DNA of 64,000 nt from Pseudomonadota bacterium (GCA_021325135.1 JAJPHT010000013.1:62001-126000); one strand, 5' to 3'; shown: positions 41,653 through 49,520, counted from the first letter of the stretch. Numbers and translations are program-made. Notes: generated by a model not told the origin, from the letters alone.

Positions 41653-43237
41653 GGCGCGGTGCCGCGAGGCGCGGCAGCAGGGGGCTCGTCGAGCCGCCCC
41701 ACGGCAGGGGACCGATGGGCGTCGCAGGGTCCCACGTCGTGTTGTTGCCCGTCTCGTTGGCCGTGGCGTTGTCGCCCTCGACGGGGGCGGGCGTGGCGGG
41801 AACCAAGGGCGCGTCCCGCTGGTAGTACGTCACCTTCACCGCGATCCAGCCCTGCGTGAACTGCCACGCCTCGACGACGTGCTCCCCCGAGGCGAAGTTC
41901 TCGGGGAACGATGCCTGGGAGCCCGCGACGTCGCCCAAGCCGGGCGTCTGGACGAGGCTGCTCCACGCCGCGACGGTGCCCTTCTCGTTGCGCACGTCCG
42001 CGCCGCCCAGGAGCGTCGTCGCGTTGTCGCCGTCGAGGGCGACCGCCACGGGGACGTGCTGGAGCGTGAACGTCGTCGACTGGCCCGAGACGCCGGAGGG
42101 GTCGGGCGAGAAGCGGAACTCCTCGTGGCCCAGCGCGAGGTCGCGCGCCTCGCCGGAGCCGCCTTCGGGGAGCGCGTACACGGCAAGGCCGGAGGCGCGC
42201 TCGACGTAGGCCACGTACTCGCCGGCCATGGGCAGCGAGATCGTGGAGCGGCCGCCGTTGGTGGAGTTGAGCCTGACCTCCTGGAGCAGCTTGTCCTCGG
42301 GCGAGTAGACGAGGATGCGGTCATCGACGCGCGTGCCGTTGCTCCCCGCCTTGGGGTCGGAGAGCGCGAGGGGCCCAGGCTGCGCCTGGAACGCGTAGGC
42401 GTGCCCCTCGCCCAGGCGCAGCGGCGCGGGAGCGGGGGCGGGCGCGGGCGCCGGGGGCGTCCCGGTCGGGGCCGGCGGCGCGGCGGGCGCGTCCACGACG
42501 GGCTCCACCTTCGGGGGCTGGAGCGAGAGGGCCGCCAGGTAGAGCGTGCCCTGGAAGGACTTCGCGTGCGCGGTCGCCGTGTAGGACGCGCCCTCCACGT
42601 TGGCGAACGTGCTCGCGCGGTGGCCGCTCTGGTCGGTGAAGACCCCAGGAGAGAACGCGCTGCCCGACTCGTCCGCGACGGTGAGCACGCTGCCCTTGAG
42701 GCTCGCCACGTCGGCGTTGAGCCCTTGGACGCTGCCCTCGTAGAGGAGCGTCACGAACATGGGCGGCGCCTTGAACGTGGCCGTCATGGCCTTGTCCAGC
42801 GCGGCGGGCTCGTCGAAGGAGGCGATGGCCACGTCCTCGCGCTGGAGGGGAAGCGGCTGGAGCGCGGGGGTGGGCGCCTTGGCGCTGTTCACCGCGACGT
42901 GGAGCGCGCCGTCCTTCAACGCGTAGACGTAGAGGACGTAGGTGCCCGTCTGGGGCGAGGCGAGGTCCGCCGCCGGGAGCGAGGCGTCCAGCGAGTAGAA
43001 CCCGACCTTCGCGCCGAAGGGGTCGTAGAGCGCCAGCGCGGCGCTGCCGTTGCCGTCGTACTTCACCTCAAGGCCCTTCGCGTCGGGCGGGACCTGGAGG
43101 CCGTAGGCGTGCCCGGCGTAGACGTCGCCGGTGTACGCGTGCCAATCCGCCGCGTTGGCGGTGCCGAAGGCGTAGAGCGCGACGCCGCCCGCCATCGCCA
43201 TGGCGAGGGCCGCGGCCAGAACGTGGTTGCGTTGCAT
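41645..43237 (-). CDS. Large exported protein, unknown function
   Basis: 530 residues from the ATG at 43237 (the frame opens four codons earlier). Signal peptide (about 1-28), then two similar halves of beta-sandwich type, each with YV.YVYA-like strands (TGTYVLYVYALKDGALHV, AGEYVAYVERASGLAVYALP), joined by a Pro-Ala linker (about 250-280). The second half ends with an Asn/Thr-rich stretch with several N-x-T sequons. The layout resembles pre-peptidase C-terminal or adhesin-like extracellular domains. No catalytic motif. It is divergent from membrane-tethered regulator 2, with a shared region holding an inverted repeat, so it may be the regulator's target. Confidence 0.75.
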   Translation of the reverse strand: MQRNHVLAAALAMAMAGGVALYAFGTANAADWHAYTGDVYAGHAYGLQVPPDAKGLEVKYDGNGSAALALYDPFGAKVGFYSLDASLPAADLASPQTGTYVLYVYALKDGALHVAVNSAKAPTPALQPLPLQREDVAIASFDEPAALDKAMTATFKAPPMFVTLLYEGSVQGLNADVASLKGSVLTVADESGSAFSPGVFTDQSGHRASTFANVEGASYTATAHAKSFQGTLYLAALSLQPPKVEPVVDAPAAPPAPTGTPPAPAPAPAPAPLRLGEGHAYAFQAQPGPLALSDPKAGSNGTRVDDRILVYSPEDKLLQEVRLNSTNGGRSTISLPMAGEYVAYVERASGLAVYALPEGGSGEARDLALGHEEFRFSPDPSGVSGQSTTFTLQHVPVAVALDGDNATTLLGGADVRNEKGTVAAWSSLVQTPGLGDVAGSQASFPENFASGEHVVEAWQFTQGWIAVKVTYYQRDAPLVPATPAPVEGDNATANETGNNTTWDPATPIGPLPWGGSTSPLLPRLAAPRLI

Positions 43238-43294
43238 GGTGGGGCTCACTGGCCCGCGCCACGGACGTGACGACCATGAAGAGGCTGGTCGAGG

Positions 43295-43333
43295 CGTTGA
43301 AACGCGCGCCTTGCCGCGAAGATCGTTTCAACG
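43295..43333. promoter_or_regulatory. Inverted repeat between exported protein and membrane-tethered regulator
   Basis: CGTTGAAACG (43295-43304) is exactly mirrored by CGTTTCAACG (43324-43333) with 19 bases between. Centre-to-centre distance is 29 bases, close to three helical turns, as expected for a dimeric or tandem winged-helix protein. It sits between divergent starts (43237 and 43367), upstream of both. Confidence 0.6.
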
Positions 43334-43366
43334 ACGCGACCACCGGGATTATCTTCGAGAGGGCCG

Positions 43367-44464
43367 ATGCGCCGCTCCGGAGTGGAGGCCTTGATCCCTC
43401 GTGCCCTCGCGGCGAGCGCGCTCGCCCTCGTCGCCCTCGCGTCGCCCACCGCGCTGGCGTTCGCCCTGGACGCGGACCTCCACGTCGTGGTCCCCGTCTC
43501 GCTCCACGAGTCCATCCCCGTCGACCTCCCCGTGGCGGGCGTCGTCGAGGCCCCGCCCGCGACCGCGGACCGCATGGTGGATCGCGCCGAGGCCGCGCTC
43601 TTCGAGCCCGCCGACGCGCAGCAGGACCCGCAGGAGGGCTCACCGGAGGCGGGCGCGCAGCCGCAGGACGCGCCCGCGCCCATCCTGGCGGCGGGCATCC
43701 CGCTCCCCCTCGCCACCGTGGGCGCCATCCCCGTGCTGCGCGACCTGGGCCAGCCGCTCCCCATGGGGCTCGGCCCGCTGCTGGAGGGCGCGCCCGCCCC
43801 CGCCGCGGCGCCCGCGGCTCCTCCCCCCGCGGCCATCGCCCCCCAGGCCGAGGCCGTGACGCTCGCGCCGCCCCCCTCGCCCGTCTCCGTGGGCGCCTCC
43901 CTCGCCGCGGTCGCCGCCGTGGGCGCCGCCGCCCCCGCCCTCTTCGGCTGGGACCGCCTGAGGCGCTTCCTGCTGCCGCTGGCGCTCTACACGCGCATCG
44001 CCAAGGAGCGCCTCCTGGACCACGGCAGCCGCGAGAAGCTCCTCCTCGCCATCCGCGAGCGGCCGGGCCTCCCCGTCGCCGACCTCGCCTCCGGGACCGG
44101 CGTCCCGCGCAACACCGCGACGTACCACCTGCGCCGCCTCGAGCGCGAGGGGCTCGTCGTCTCGCAGCGCTCGGGCCGCGTGCGCGTCTGGTTCCTCGTG
44201 GGAGGCGACGCGCGCCGCGACGAGGCCCCCGCCTACGCCGCGCTGCGCCACGGGGTGACCCGCGCCATCGCCATGCAGGTCGCGGCCCAGCCCGGCGTCG
44301 ACCAGCAGGCCCTCTGCGCGCGCTTCGGCCTCGCGCCCAGCCTCGCCCATTGGCACGTCGACCGCCTTCTGCAGACGGGCCTCGTGCGCAAGGAGCGCGA
44401 CGGCCGCCACGTCCGCTACTACCCCACCGAGGGCCTGCCCCGCGTGGCGGCCCTCACCGGCTGA
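43367..44464 (+). CDS. Membrane-tethered winged-helix regulator, copy 2
   Basis: 365 residues: signal peptide (about 1-32); an outside low-complexity, Pro/Ala/acid-rich region (about 33-172); a transmembrane helix (about 174-195); then two winged helices, at about 216-280 (ASGTGVPRNTATYHLRRLEREGLVVSQ) and about 288-360 (FGLAPSLAHWHVDRLLQTGLVRKERDGRHVRYYP). The plan matches the regulator at 16520, but the outside part is different. It could convert an outside signal into DNA binding at the nearby inverted repeat. It is divergent from the large exported protein. It ends at the stop of the convergent GNAT gene. Confidence 0.82.
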   Translation: MRRSGVEALIPRALAASALALVALASPTALAFALDADLHVVVPVSLHESIPVDLPVAGVVEAPPATADRMVDRAEAALFEPADAQQDPQEGSPEAGAQPQDAPAPILAAGIPLPLATVGAIPVLRDLGQPLPMGLGPLLEGAPAPAAAPAAPPPAAIAPQAEAVTLAPPPSPVSVGASLAAVAAVGAAAPALFGWDRLRRFLLPLALYTRIAKERLLDHGSREKLLLAIRERPGLPVADLASGTGVPRNTATYHLRRLEREGLVVSQRSGRVRVWFLVGGDARRDEAPAYAALRHGVTRAIAMQVAAQPGVDQQALCARFGLAPSLAHWHVDRLLQTGLVRKERDGRHVRYYPTEGLPRVAALTG

Positions 44465-45268
44465 TCAGCGGCCGAACAGGCCGCGCTGCCGCGGCGTGTA
44501 GAAGCGCCAGGTGTAGCGGGGCGCGAAGCCCAGGTCCAGGTAGAAGCCCTCCACGAACCCCTCGGGAGCGACCTGGAGCGTGACGACCTCGGCATCGCGG
44601 GCATCCTCCAGCGCGCGGGCCAGCATCGCGCGGGCGAGCCCCTGCCGCCGGGCCGAGCGCACGGTGCCCACGTTGTAGATGCCCGCGACGCCGTCCAGAA
44701 CGGCGAGGAGCGTCGTCGCGACGATCTCGCCGTCGCGCTCCACGACGTAGAGCTTCGCTCCGGCGCGGCGCCACGCCTCGGTCATGTCGAGGAGCGCGGG
44801 GTAGAAGCGCCGCGGCATGCGGAAGACCTCCATGAGGACGTCCGTGAAGGCGGGCACCTCGGAGGGCTCCGCGAGGCGCACGCCGGCGTCGGCGGGCGGC
44901 TCCTCCAGGGGTCCCGGCTCGCGGACGAGCACGTCCAGCGTGCTCGCGCAGGTGAAGCCGCGGGAGACCAGCTCGCCGTGCCAGCGCTGCGTGTCGCGGA
45001 ACGTGGAGAGCACGACGCTCCACGAGCAGTCGCGCTCGGCGAAGAAGGCGGTCGCCTCCTCGGAGACGCGCTGCACGTCCAGGGGGTCCGCGCCCTCGAC
45101 GACGGCGCGGTTCATGGTGGGCGCGTCCAGCCCCGCGACGCCGGTGAGGAACCAGCCGTCGCGCGAGCGCCCGAAGTGACGGCTCGTCGTGCGCGTGAGC
45201 GCATAGTACGCCGCGTCGAGGCGGGACGCCAGCGCGTCCTCGGGCCACGGCTCGCCGCTCTGGAGCAC
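44465..45268 (-). CDS. GNAT-family acetyltransferase with N-terminal extra domain
   Basis: 267 residues from a GTG at 45268. Residues about 130-267 hold a GNAT fold: VRLAEPSEVPAFTDVLMEVFRMP, AGAKLYVVERDGEIVATTLLAVLDGVAGIYNVGTVRSARRQGLARAMLARALEDARD and PEGFVEGFYLDLGFAPRYTW. The N-terminal 125 residues (TRTTSRHFGRSRDGWFLTGVAGLDAPTMNRAVV and the following EATAFFAERDCSWSVVL) look like a degenerate second GNAT half. Such two-part enzymes occur in archaea. Substrate unknown. Its stop abuts the regulator's stop. Confidence 0.82.
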   Translation of the reverse strand: MLQSGEPWPEDALASRLDAAYYALTRTTSRHFGRSRDGWFLTGVAGLDAPTMNRAVVEGADPLDVQRVSEEATAFFAERDCSWSVVLSTFRDTQRWHGELVSRGFTCASTLDVLVREPGPLEEPPADAGVRLAEPSEVPAFTDVLMEVFRMPRRFYPALLDMTEAWRRAGAKLYVVERDGEIVATTLLAVLDGVAGIYNVGTVRSARRQGLARAMLARALEDARDAEVVTLQVAPEGFVEGFYLDLGFAPRYTWRFYTPRQRGLFGR

Positions 45269-45319
45269 GCCCCACGATAAGCGTCCCCCGCCTTGAAGCC
45301 GCGCGCCTCGCGAGGGCTC

Positions 45320-45655
45320 ATGCACGCGGCCGCCGCTGGCCCGTCCGTGGACCCGCAGCGGCTTGAAGCGGTCGAGGCCGACCTCGTCTCCTGGGGCCTC
45401 CTGGAGCGCCAGGAGGGCCTCCACCCCACGCGGCGCTTCCGGGGCGCCCTCGCCCGCGCCGCCGCGGAGCTGGCCGTCGTGGAGAGGCGCGAAGGGCGCC
45501 CCGCGGGCAACCCCGTGGAGCACATCGTCCTGCGCGCGCTGCGCGACCACCCCCTCCCCCTGGGGGCGAAGGTGGAGCGCGACCACGAGAGGTTCCTCGT
45601 CGCGCTGGAGATCGCGTCGCTGCCGGAGGGCGTGCGGCAGGCGTTGGGCCTCTAA
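45320..45655 (+). CDS. Small protein with winged-helix-like N-terminus
   Basis: 111 residues from the ATG at 45320. DPQRLEAVEADLVSWGLLERQEGLHPTRRFRGALARAAAELA reads like the recognition helix and wing of a small winged-helix protein. The rest is helical (NPVEHIVLRALRDHPLPLGAKVERDHERFLVALEIASLP). CGATAAGCG (45276-45284) is a TATA-like element about 40 bases upstream. Family unknown. The last 4 bases overlap the convergent AhpD-like gene. Confidence 0.65.
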   Translation: MHAAAAGPSVDPQRLEAVEADLVSWGLLERQEGLHPTRRFRGALARAAAELAVVERREGRPAGNPVEHIVLRALRDHPLPLGAKVERDHERFLVALEIASLPEGVRQALGL

Positions 45656-46146
45656 CGCGCGCGGCTGGGCATGGCGCCGCCCGGCTTGGAGGGCGCCGCG
45701 CCCGCCTTCTGCCGGAGGTGGCTCACGATCTGGTCCAGATCGCGGTCGAACGTCTCCGGGTCCATGGCGGTGCCGTTGAGGATCGTGCTCCCTTCGCGCG
45801 TGAGCGCCGCCATGAAGACGGCCTCCTGGATCTCCTGCTCGGTCGCGCCGTGGAGCCGCGCGGCCTCGGTGTGGAAGAGCACGCAGTAGTGGCAGGGGAT
45901 CTGCGACGCGACGCCCAGGCCGATGAGCTCCTTCACCTTGCCTGGCAGCGCCGTCGCGTCCGACAGCTGGAAGTCGCGCATCGCGCTCCACCAGAGCTTC
46001 GTCTGGGCGGGCTGGAGGACGCGGGTCATCGCCGGCACGAACCCGAACGTCTCGGTCAATTCCTGTCGCAGGTCGGGGGGAAGGCTGCTTTCAGCCACGA
46101 GGTTGCTCGTGGAACCACCGCGCTTCCCACGGCGGCGAAGGAGCAT
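45652..46146 (-). CDS. AhpD/carboxymuconolactone decarboxylase-family protein
   Basis: 164 residues from the ATG at 46146. The core (about 60-125) has LPGKVKELIGLGVASQIPCHYCVLFHTEAARLHGATEQEIQEAVFMAALTREGSTI, with the active CxxC (C-HYC) and His of the AhpD fold. These proteins reduce peroxiredoxin or other substrates through the disulfide. N-terminal 20 residues are basic. It has its own start 16 bases downstream of the SerB-like gene and is probably co-transcribed with it. Confidence 0.87.
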   Translation of the reverse strand: MLLRRRGKRGGSTSNLVAESSLPPDLRQELTETFGFVPAMTRVLQPAQTKLWWSAMRDFQLSDATALPGKVKELIGLGVASQIPCHYCVLFHTEAARLHGATEQEIQEAVFMAALTREGSTILNGTAMDPETFDRDLDQIVSHLRQKAGAAPSKPGGAMPSRAR

Positions 46147-46162
46147 ATCCTCGCGGCCAGCC

Positions 46163-46915
46163 CTACGAGCCCAGCAGGTGGCGGAGCACGGGCCGCATGT
46201 CTGTCCCCTCGACGACGTGGCGCGCGCGGCGGCGGACGACGTCGTCGCTGGGGTTGAACGCGACGCCGAAGCCCGTCTCGCGGAACATGGGCACGTCGTA
46301 GGCGCTGTTGCCCACCGACGCGGTGCGCTCGCGGGGCACGCCCAGCTTGCGCAGGATCTCCCGCGCCATCTTGCCCTTGTCGTTGATCTCGACCCAGACG
46401 ATCCCGTCTCCGTGGACGTGGCCCGTCTCCTTGAGCCGGAGGCCGTTGGCGACGTACATGTCGATGCCCAGGTCCACGCACACGCGCCGCGCGAGGATGT
46501 CGAGGCCGCCCGAGAGGATGCACGTCGCGACGCCCGCGCGCCGCAGGCTGTCCACCACCTCGCGGGCGCCCTCCATGAGGGGCGCGCGGTCCAGCACGCG
46601 CTCGATCTCGGAGACGTGGACCTCGCGCCCCTTCCAGAGCGCGACGTCGCTGCGGATGAACGCGTGGTCGTCCAGCAGCCCGCGCTGATAGGCCTGCCAG
46701 TTGGACTCATTGCTCACGCCGAAGGCCTCGTGGAGCATCTCCCACGCGCTGCCGTGGACGAGCGTCCCGTCCATGTCGAAGAGGACCAGCTCCATCCCTT
46801 CGCGCCGCCGGTCGACGTCCTCCCACGCGCTGGCGTGCCGCGTCGAGACCACCTGGAGCCAGCCATCCGCCAGGGGGATGGGCTCGCGGGCGCTGCGATG
46901 CGTGGGCGTGGGCAT
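46163..46915 (-). CDS. SerB-like HAD phosphatase
   Basis: 250 residues in the longest form; Met41 (46795), directly before ELVLFDMDGTLV, may be the true start since the first 40 residues look unlike the family. HAD motifs: FDMDGTLV (I), CILSGGLDILARRV (II, Ser-Gly-Gly), Lys in NDKGKMAREIL (III), and SVGNSAYDVPMFRETGFGVAFNP (IV). The cap helices with the FGVSNES...YQRGLLDDHAFIRSDVALW segment match phosphoserine phosphatase relatives. It likely acts on phosphoserine or a small phosphomonoester. It precedes the AhpD-like gene by 16 bases. Confidence 0.85.
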   Translation of the reverse strand: MPTPTHRSAREPIPLADGWLQVVSTRHASAWEDVDRRREGMELVLFDMDGTLVHGSAWEMLHEAFGVSNESNWQAYQRGLLDDHAFIRSDVALWKGREVHVSEIERVLDRAPLMEGAREVVDSLRRAGVATCILSGGLDILARRVCVDLGIDMYVANGLRLKETGHVHGDGIVWVEINDKGKMAREILRKLGVPRERTASVGNSAYDVPMFRETGFGVAFNPSDDVVRRRARHVVEGTDMRPVLRHLLGS

Positions 46916-47015
46916 CGGGACTCCCGAGCCCGCCGCTCGCCTTCAGCGTTGCTCAAGGGGCGCCGGGTTGAAGAAAGGGTTAAGAAAGGCCCCCGCGAGT
47001 CATCGCGCGTCCTCC

Positions 47016-47429
47016 ATGCCCCGCGCCCAGAACAAGGCGGCGTCCATCCGCCGGTCCATCCAGGTGGGCGCGGGCCCTGCGAAGGTGTATGACGCCTTCC
47101 GCACGGGCGAGGCCCTCTCCACGTGGTACATGGACGGCACCACGTCGGAGTTCCGCGAGGGCGGCGCCATGTCCTTCGACGGCCCCGAGGGGAGCGTGCG
47201 CGCGACCTTCGTCGAGCTTCGCGAGGACGAGCGCATCGTCATGGAGTACCACGCCCCCTGGTGGGGCACCGTGACGTGGGAGATCGTCGCGACCCCCAAG
47301 GGCAGCCGCGTGACCCTCACCCACGAAGGCTTCGAAGGCCGCGAGGAGTGGCTCGACCGCTTCACCTGGGGTTGGGAATCCTTTCTGAAGGCCCTGAAAG
47401 CGTTTGTCGAAGGCCGGCCGATCAAGTAG
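47016..47429 (+). CDS. SRPBCC (AHSA1-like) protein with duplicated 3' end
   Basis: 137 residues: IRRSIQVGAGPAKVYDAFRTGEALSTWYMDG, EGGAMSFDGPEGSVRATFVELREDERIVMEYHAPWWGTVTWEIVATPKGSRVTLTHEGFEG, then a closing helix RFTWGWESFLKALKAFVEG. It has the AHSA1/SRPBCC helix-grip fold, with a probable hydrophobic-ligand or co-chaperone role. GGTTAAGAAAGG (46975-46986) is about 34 bases before the ATG. The last 74 coding bases are repeated downstream after a structured repeat, so the gene's 3' end exists twice. The first copy keeps the gene intact. Confidence 0.85.
   Translation: MPRAQNKAASIRRSIQVGAGPAKVYDAFRTGEALSTWYMDGTTSEFREGGAMSFDGPEGSVRATFVELREDERIVMEYHAPWWGTVTWEIVATPKGSRVTLTHEGFEGREEWLDRFTWGWESFLKALKAFVEGRPIK
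47355..47428 (+). repeat. Direct duplication of the SRPBCC gene 3' end, left copy
   Basis: 74 bases ending at the stop codon, repeated at 47527-47600 with two substitutions (near 47399 and 47412). The two copies flank a copy of the structured dispersed repeat. Confidence 0.85.
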
Positions 47430-47444
47430 GCAACGTGCGATGCC

Positions 47445-47519
47445 TGTCGCCCCCGGAGCCGCGCGAAGCGCGGCGGAGCGGGGCGCGCAGGGCGCATTGC
47501 GCCGCTGGTGCGCCAGCGG
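47445..47519 (+). repeat. Structured dispersed repeat, copy 2
   Basis: Starts TGTCGCCCC. Hairpin A has a conserved CCCC/GGGG outer stem and inner GCCGCGC/GCGCGGC (47458-47464 with 47468-47474). Hairpin B is GGCGC-ATT-GCGCC. Hairpin C is CCGCTGG/CCAGCGG (47502-47508 with 47513-47519). It shares its order of elements and most bases with the copies at 29840 and 50161. Confidence 0.8.
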
Positions 47520-47526
47520 TGGCCTG

Positions 47527-47600
47527 GACCGCTTCACCTGGGGTTGGGAATCCTTTCTGAAGGCCCTGAAGGCGTTTGTCGAGGGCCGGCCGATCAAGTA
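47527..47600 (+). repeat. Direct duplication of the SRPBCC gene 3' end, right copy
   Basis: Second copy of the 74-base segment, including the stop codon region. It lacks the rest of the gene, so it is a remnant. Its coding sense would be the last about 24 residues of the SRPBCC protein. Confidence 0.85.
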
Positions 47601-47620
47601 AGAGTCGCAAGGGCCGCGAA

Positions 47621-47629
47621 CGCTTATCT
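47621..47629 (+). promoter_or_regulatory. TATA-like element before membrane gene 47652
   Basis: CGCTTATCT is centred about 26 bases before the GTG at 47652. It fits a leaderless transcript and supports that start. Confidence 0.5.
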
Positions 47630-47651
47630 TGCGCCCACGGGCTGGGCGAGC

Positions 47652-48194
47652 GTGCCCCGCGCGCTCCGTGCCGTGCTCCTGCTGGGCTCCCTTCTCGCGC
47701 TGGGCGTCGCCGCGATCCTCTGGGGCCCGTTCCTGGTGCGGGACCAGATCGAGGGCGCGGGAGGGCCATTCGGCCAGTGGGTCCGCGCCGCGGGCCTCCT
47801 CGCCATCGCGTTGGCCGCGGTCAGCCTGGGGCGGCGCACGCTCCTGCCGCGGCTGGCGCGGGCCCTCCCGGAGCGGCGCGAGACGCTGCGCCGTCTCGGG
47901 CGGACCCTGCAACGCGACGGTGATATCATCCACCTGACGGCGGGCTTCCTGACGCTGGGCCTCGGGCTCCTCCACGCCTGGTACTCGCCCAGCCTCAATC
48001 CGCTCATCTGGGCAGGCTTCGGCTGCCTCGCCCTCCTCGTCGCCATGGGCGTCGGGCTGCAATGGGGGTTCCTGCCGGTCCTTCTGCGGCGCCCCGTCGC
48101 GGCGCGGAACGCCAAGTGGGCGCTCACCCTCGCGGCCACCGTCCTCATCGTCTGGGGGCACGCGCAGCTGCCGCTCCCGCCGGGCGCTCGCTAG
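47652..48194 (+). CDS. Membrane protein with five or six helices
   Basis: 180 residues from a GTG chosen by the TATA spacing. Hydrophobic segments at about 5-28, 41-58, 90-107, 114-136 and 152-172, with a basic loop (LPRLARALPERRETLRRLGRTLQ) between the second and third. No family recognised. The 3' end overlaps the convergent PadR-type gene by 4 bases. The promoter region lies directly after the duplicated SRPBCC end, so the duplication may have supplied or displaced its regulatory sequence. Confidence 0.7.
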   Translation: MPRALRAVLLLGSLLALGVAAILWGPFLVRDQIEGAGGPFGQWVRAAGLLAIALAAVSLGRRTLLPRLARALPERRETLRRLGRTLQRDGDIIHLTAGFLTLGLGLLHAWYSPSLNPLIWAGFGCLALLVAMGVGLQWGFLPVLLRRPVAARNAKWALTLAATVLIVWGHAQLPLPPGAR

Positions 48195-49012
48195 GGCCTG
48201 GCCGTCCACACGCGCTGCCCGCCGTCGCGGTCTTCCTCCACGCTGCGGAACGCGCCGCGCAGCGCCCGCGTCACGGCCGCCGAGGGCGGCGCCTGCGCCA
48301 CGTCGGGGAAGAGGCGCTCCTGCTCCTGCGCGAGGAAGTCCACGAAGGGGTCCACGCCGCGCGGCAGCGGCGCGGGCGCCACGGCGTGCAGCGTGCCCGC
48401 GGGTGATAGCACGCGCGCCCACTCGCGGGCGCAGCGGGCGAGGCTGCGCGCGGGGGGAAGCTCGTTGACGAAGAGGAGGCGCACGTGCGCGTCGCGCAGC
48501 GGGACCGCGCTCCAGGTGCCCTCCAGCGCGACGAGCCCCGCGGGAGGACGCGGCGGCGTCGGCACGCCGGGCGGCAGCACGAGGTAGGTCTGCCGCGGCA
48601 GGGCGCGGGCGTAGGCGCCCAGGATGCGAAGCTCCACCGCGCCGACGCGCGAGCCCGACACCATGGCGACGGGGCCCGCGGGAGGGCGCCACGCGCCGCC
48701 GCCCGAGCCGCCGCGGCGCTGCGAGGCGTGGTACGCGCCCATGAGCCGGTCCAGCGCCTCGCGAAGCTCCTCGCGCAACGCCTCCTCGCCGCGCGCCGCG
48801 AGGCGATAGACGCGCCGCGGCGGGCCCTGCCCCCGGGCCTCGGACGAGGCGAGGAGGCCCGCCTCCTCCAGGCGCGCGAGGCGGCGGTACACCGTCGCGC
48901 GGTCCGCGCCCTCGCCCTCCGCCGCAAGCTGCGCCGCGATCGCGTAGGCGTGGGAGGGCCGAGCCCGCACGAGGCGGAGGATGCGCAGGTCCCGCTGGCT
49001 CGTCGCATCCAT
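48191..49012 (-). CDS. PadR-like regulator fused to a methyltransferase-like domain
   Basis: 273 residues from the ATG at 49012 (a longer frame opens at 49069, but the TATA element favours the inner start). N-terminal winged helix (about 1-80): ILRLVRARPSHAYAIAAQL, ADRATVYRRLARLEEAGLLASS, then a wing. C-terminal domain (about 125-273): VELRILGAYARALPRQTYLVLPP, VALEGTWSAVPLRDAHVRLLFVNELPPARSLARCAREWARVLSPAGTLHAVAP, a pattern like a degenerate class I methyltransferase core without a clear glycine-rich motif. The C-half may be a ligand sensor. It is divergent from an SRPBCC gene, which may be its target. Confidence 0.75.
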   Translation of the reverse strand: MDATSQRDLRILRLVRARPSHAYAIAAQLAAEGEGADRATVYRRLARLEEAGLLASSEARGQGPPRRVYRLAARGEEALREELREALDRLMGAYHASQRRGGSGGGAWRPPAGPVAMVSGSRVGAVELRILGAYARALPRQTYLVLPPGVPTPPRPPAGLVALEGTWSAVPLRDAHVRLLFVNELPPARSLARCAREWARVLSPAGTLHAVAPAPLPRGVDPFVDFLAQEQERLFPDVAQAPPSAAVTRALRGAFRSVEEDRDGGQRVWTARP

Positions 49013-49036
49013 GCGAATAGGTGGAGTCGCATAGAT

Positions 49037-49046
49037 GCCTATAAGC
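49037..49046. promoter_or_regulatory. Shared TATA element for divergent PadR-like and SRPBCC genes
   Basis: GCCTATAAGC (plus) reads GCTTATAGGC on the minus strand. It lies 26 bases before the plus-strand ATG at 49068 and about 31 before the minus-strand ATG at 49012, so one element could serve both starts. TGCGA/TCGCA (49013-49032) next to it is a possible operator. Confidence 0.5.
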
Positions 49047-49067
49047 CCCATCGCCGCTGGCCGGCGC

Positions 49068-49520
49068 ATGCGATGGCGCCACGAGGCCCTCGTCCCCGCC
49101 AGCCCCGACGCGGTCTACGCCTGGATGTCCGACTTCCGCGAGGACGACCACGCCCGCGAGGCGTTCCTGCGCGGCTCGGGCGCGAAGCCCGGCGGCGCGG
49201 CGTCGCATCGCACCGTCGTCTCCCGGGAGGGGAACCGCGTGCGGCTCCACGACGCGTGGGGCCGCCGCTCCTTCGACCTGGACGTGGAGCTTGCCCCCGA
49301 GGCGCGCGAGGTGCGCCTCACCGGCGAGTACGGCTACTCCGCCACCTGGCGCGCCGAGCCGGCCGCGGGAGACACCCGCGTCGTCGTCGAGGGCCGCCTG
49401 GAGCCCACGGGGATCATGCGCCTCCTCGCGCCCCTCTTCTCCCGCGGCATGGCCAAGCAGATGCAGGACGACTTCAACGGCCACGTCGAGGACATGCGCA
49501 GCGGCCTCACGAAGACGTGA
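49068..49520 (+). CDS. SRPBCC domain protein
   Basis: 150 residues from the ATG at 49068, picked over the ATG at 49035 by TATA spacing. Features: MRWRHEALVPASPDAVYAWMSDFREDDHAREAF, SHRTVVSREGNRVRLHDAWGRRSFDLDVELAPEAREVRLTGEYGY, and VEGRLEPTGIMRLLAPLFSRGMAKQMQDDFNGH as the C-terminal helix. It is a helix-grip ligand-binding domain with a polyketide-cyclase-like pattern. Its ligand is unknown. It is divergent from the PadR-like regulator and overlaps the convergent redoxin gene by 14 bases. Confidence 0.82.
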   Translation: MRWRHEALVPASPDAVYAWMSDFREDDHAREAFLRGSGAKPGGAASHRTVVSREGNRVRLHDAWGRRSFDLDVELAPEAREVRLTGEYGYSATWRAEPAAGDTRVVVEGRLEPTGIMRLLAPLFSRGMAKQMQDDFNGHVEDMRSGLTKT

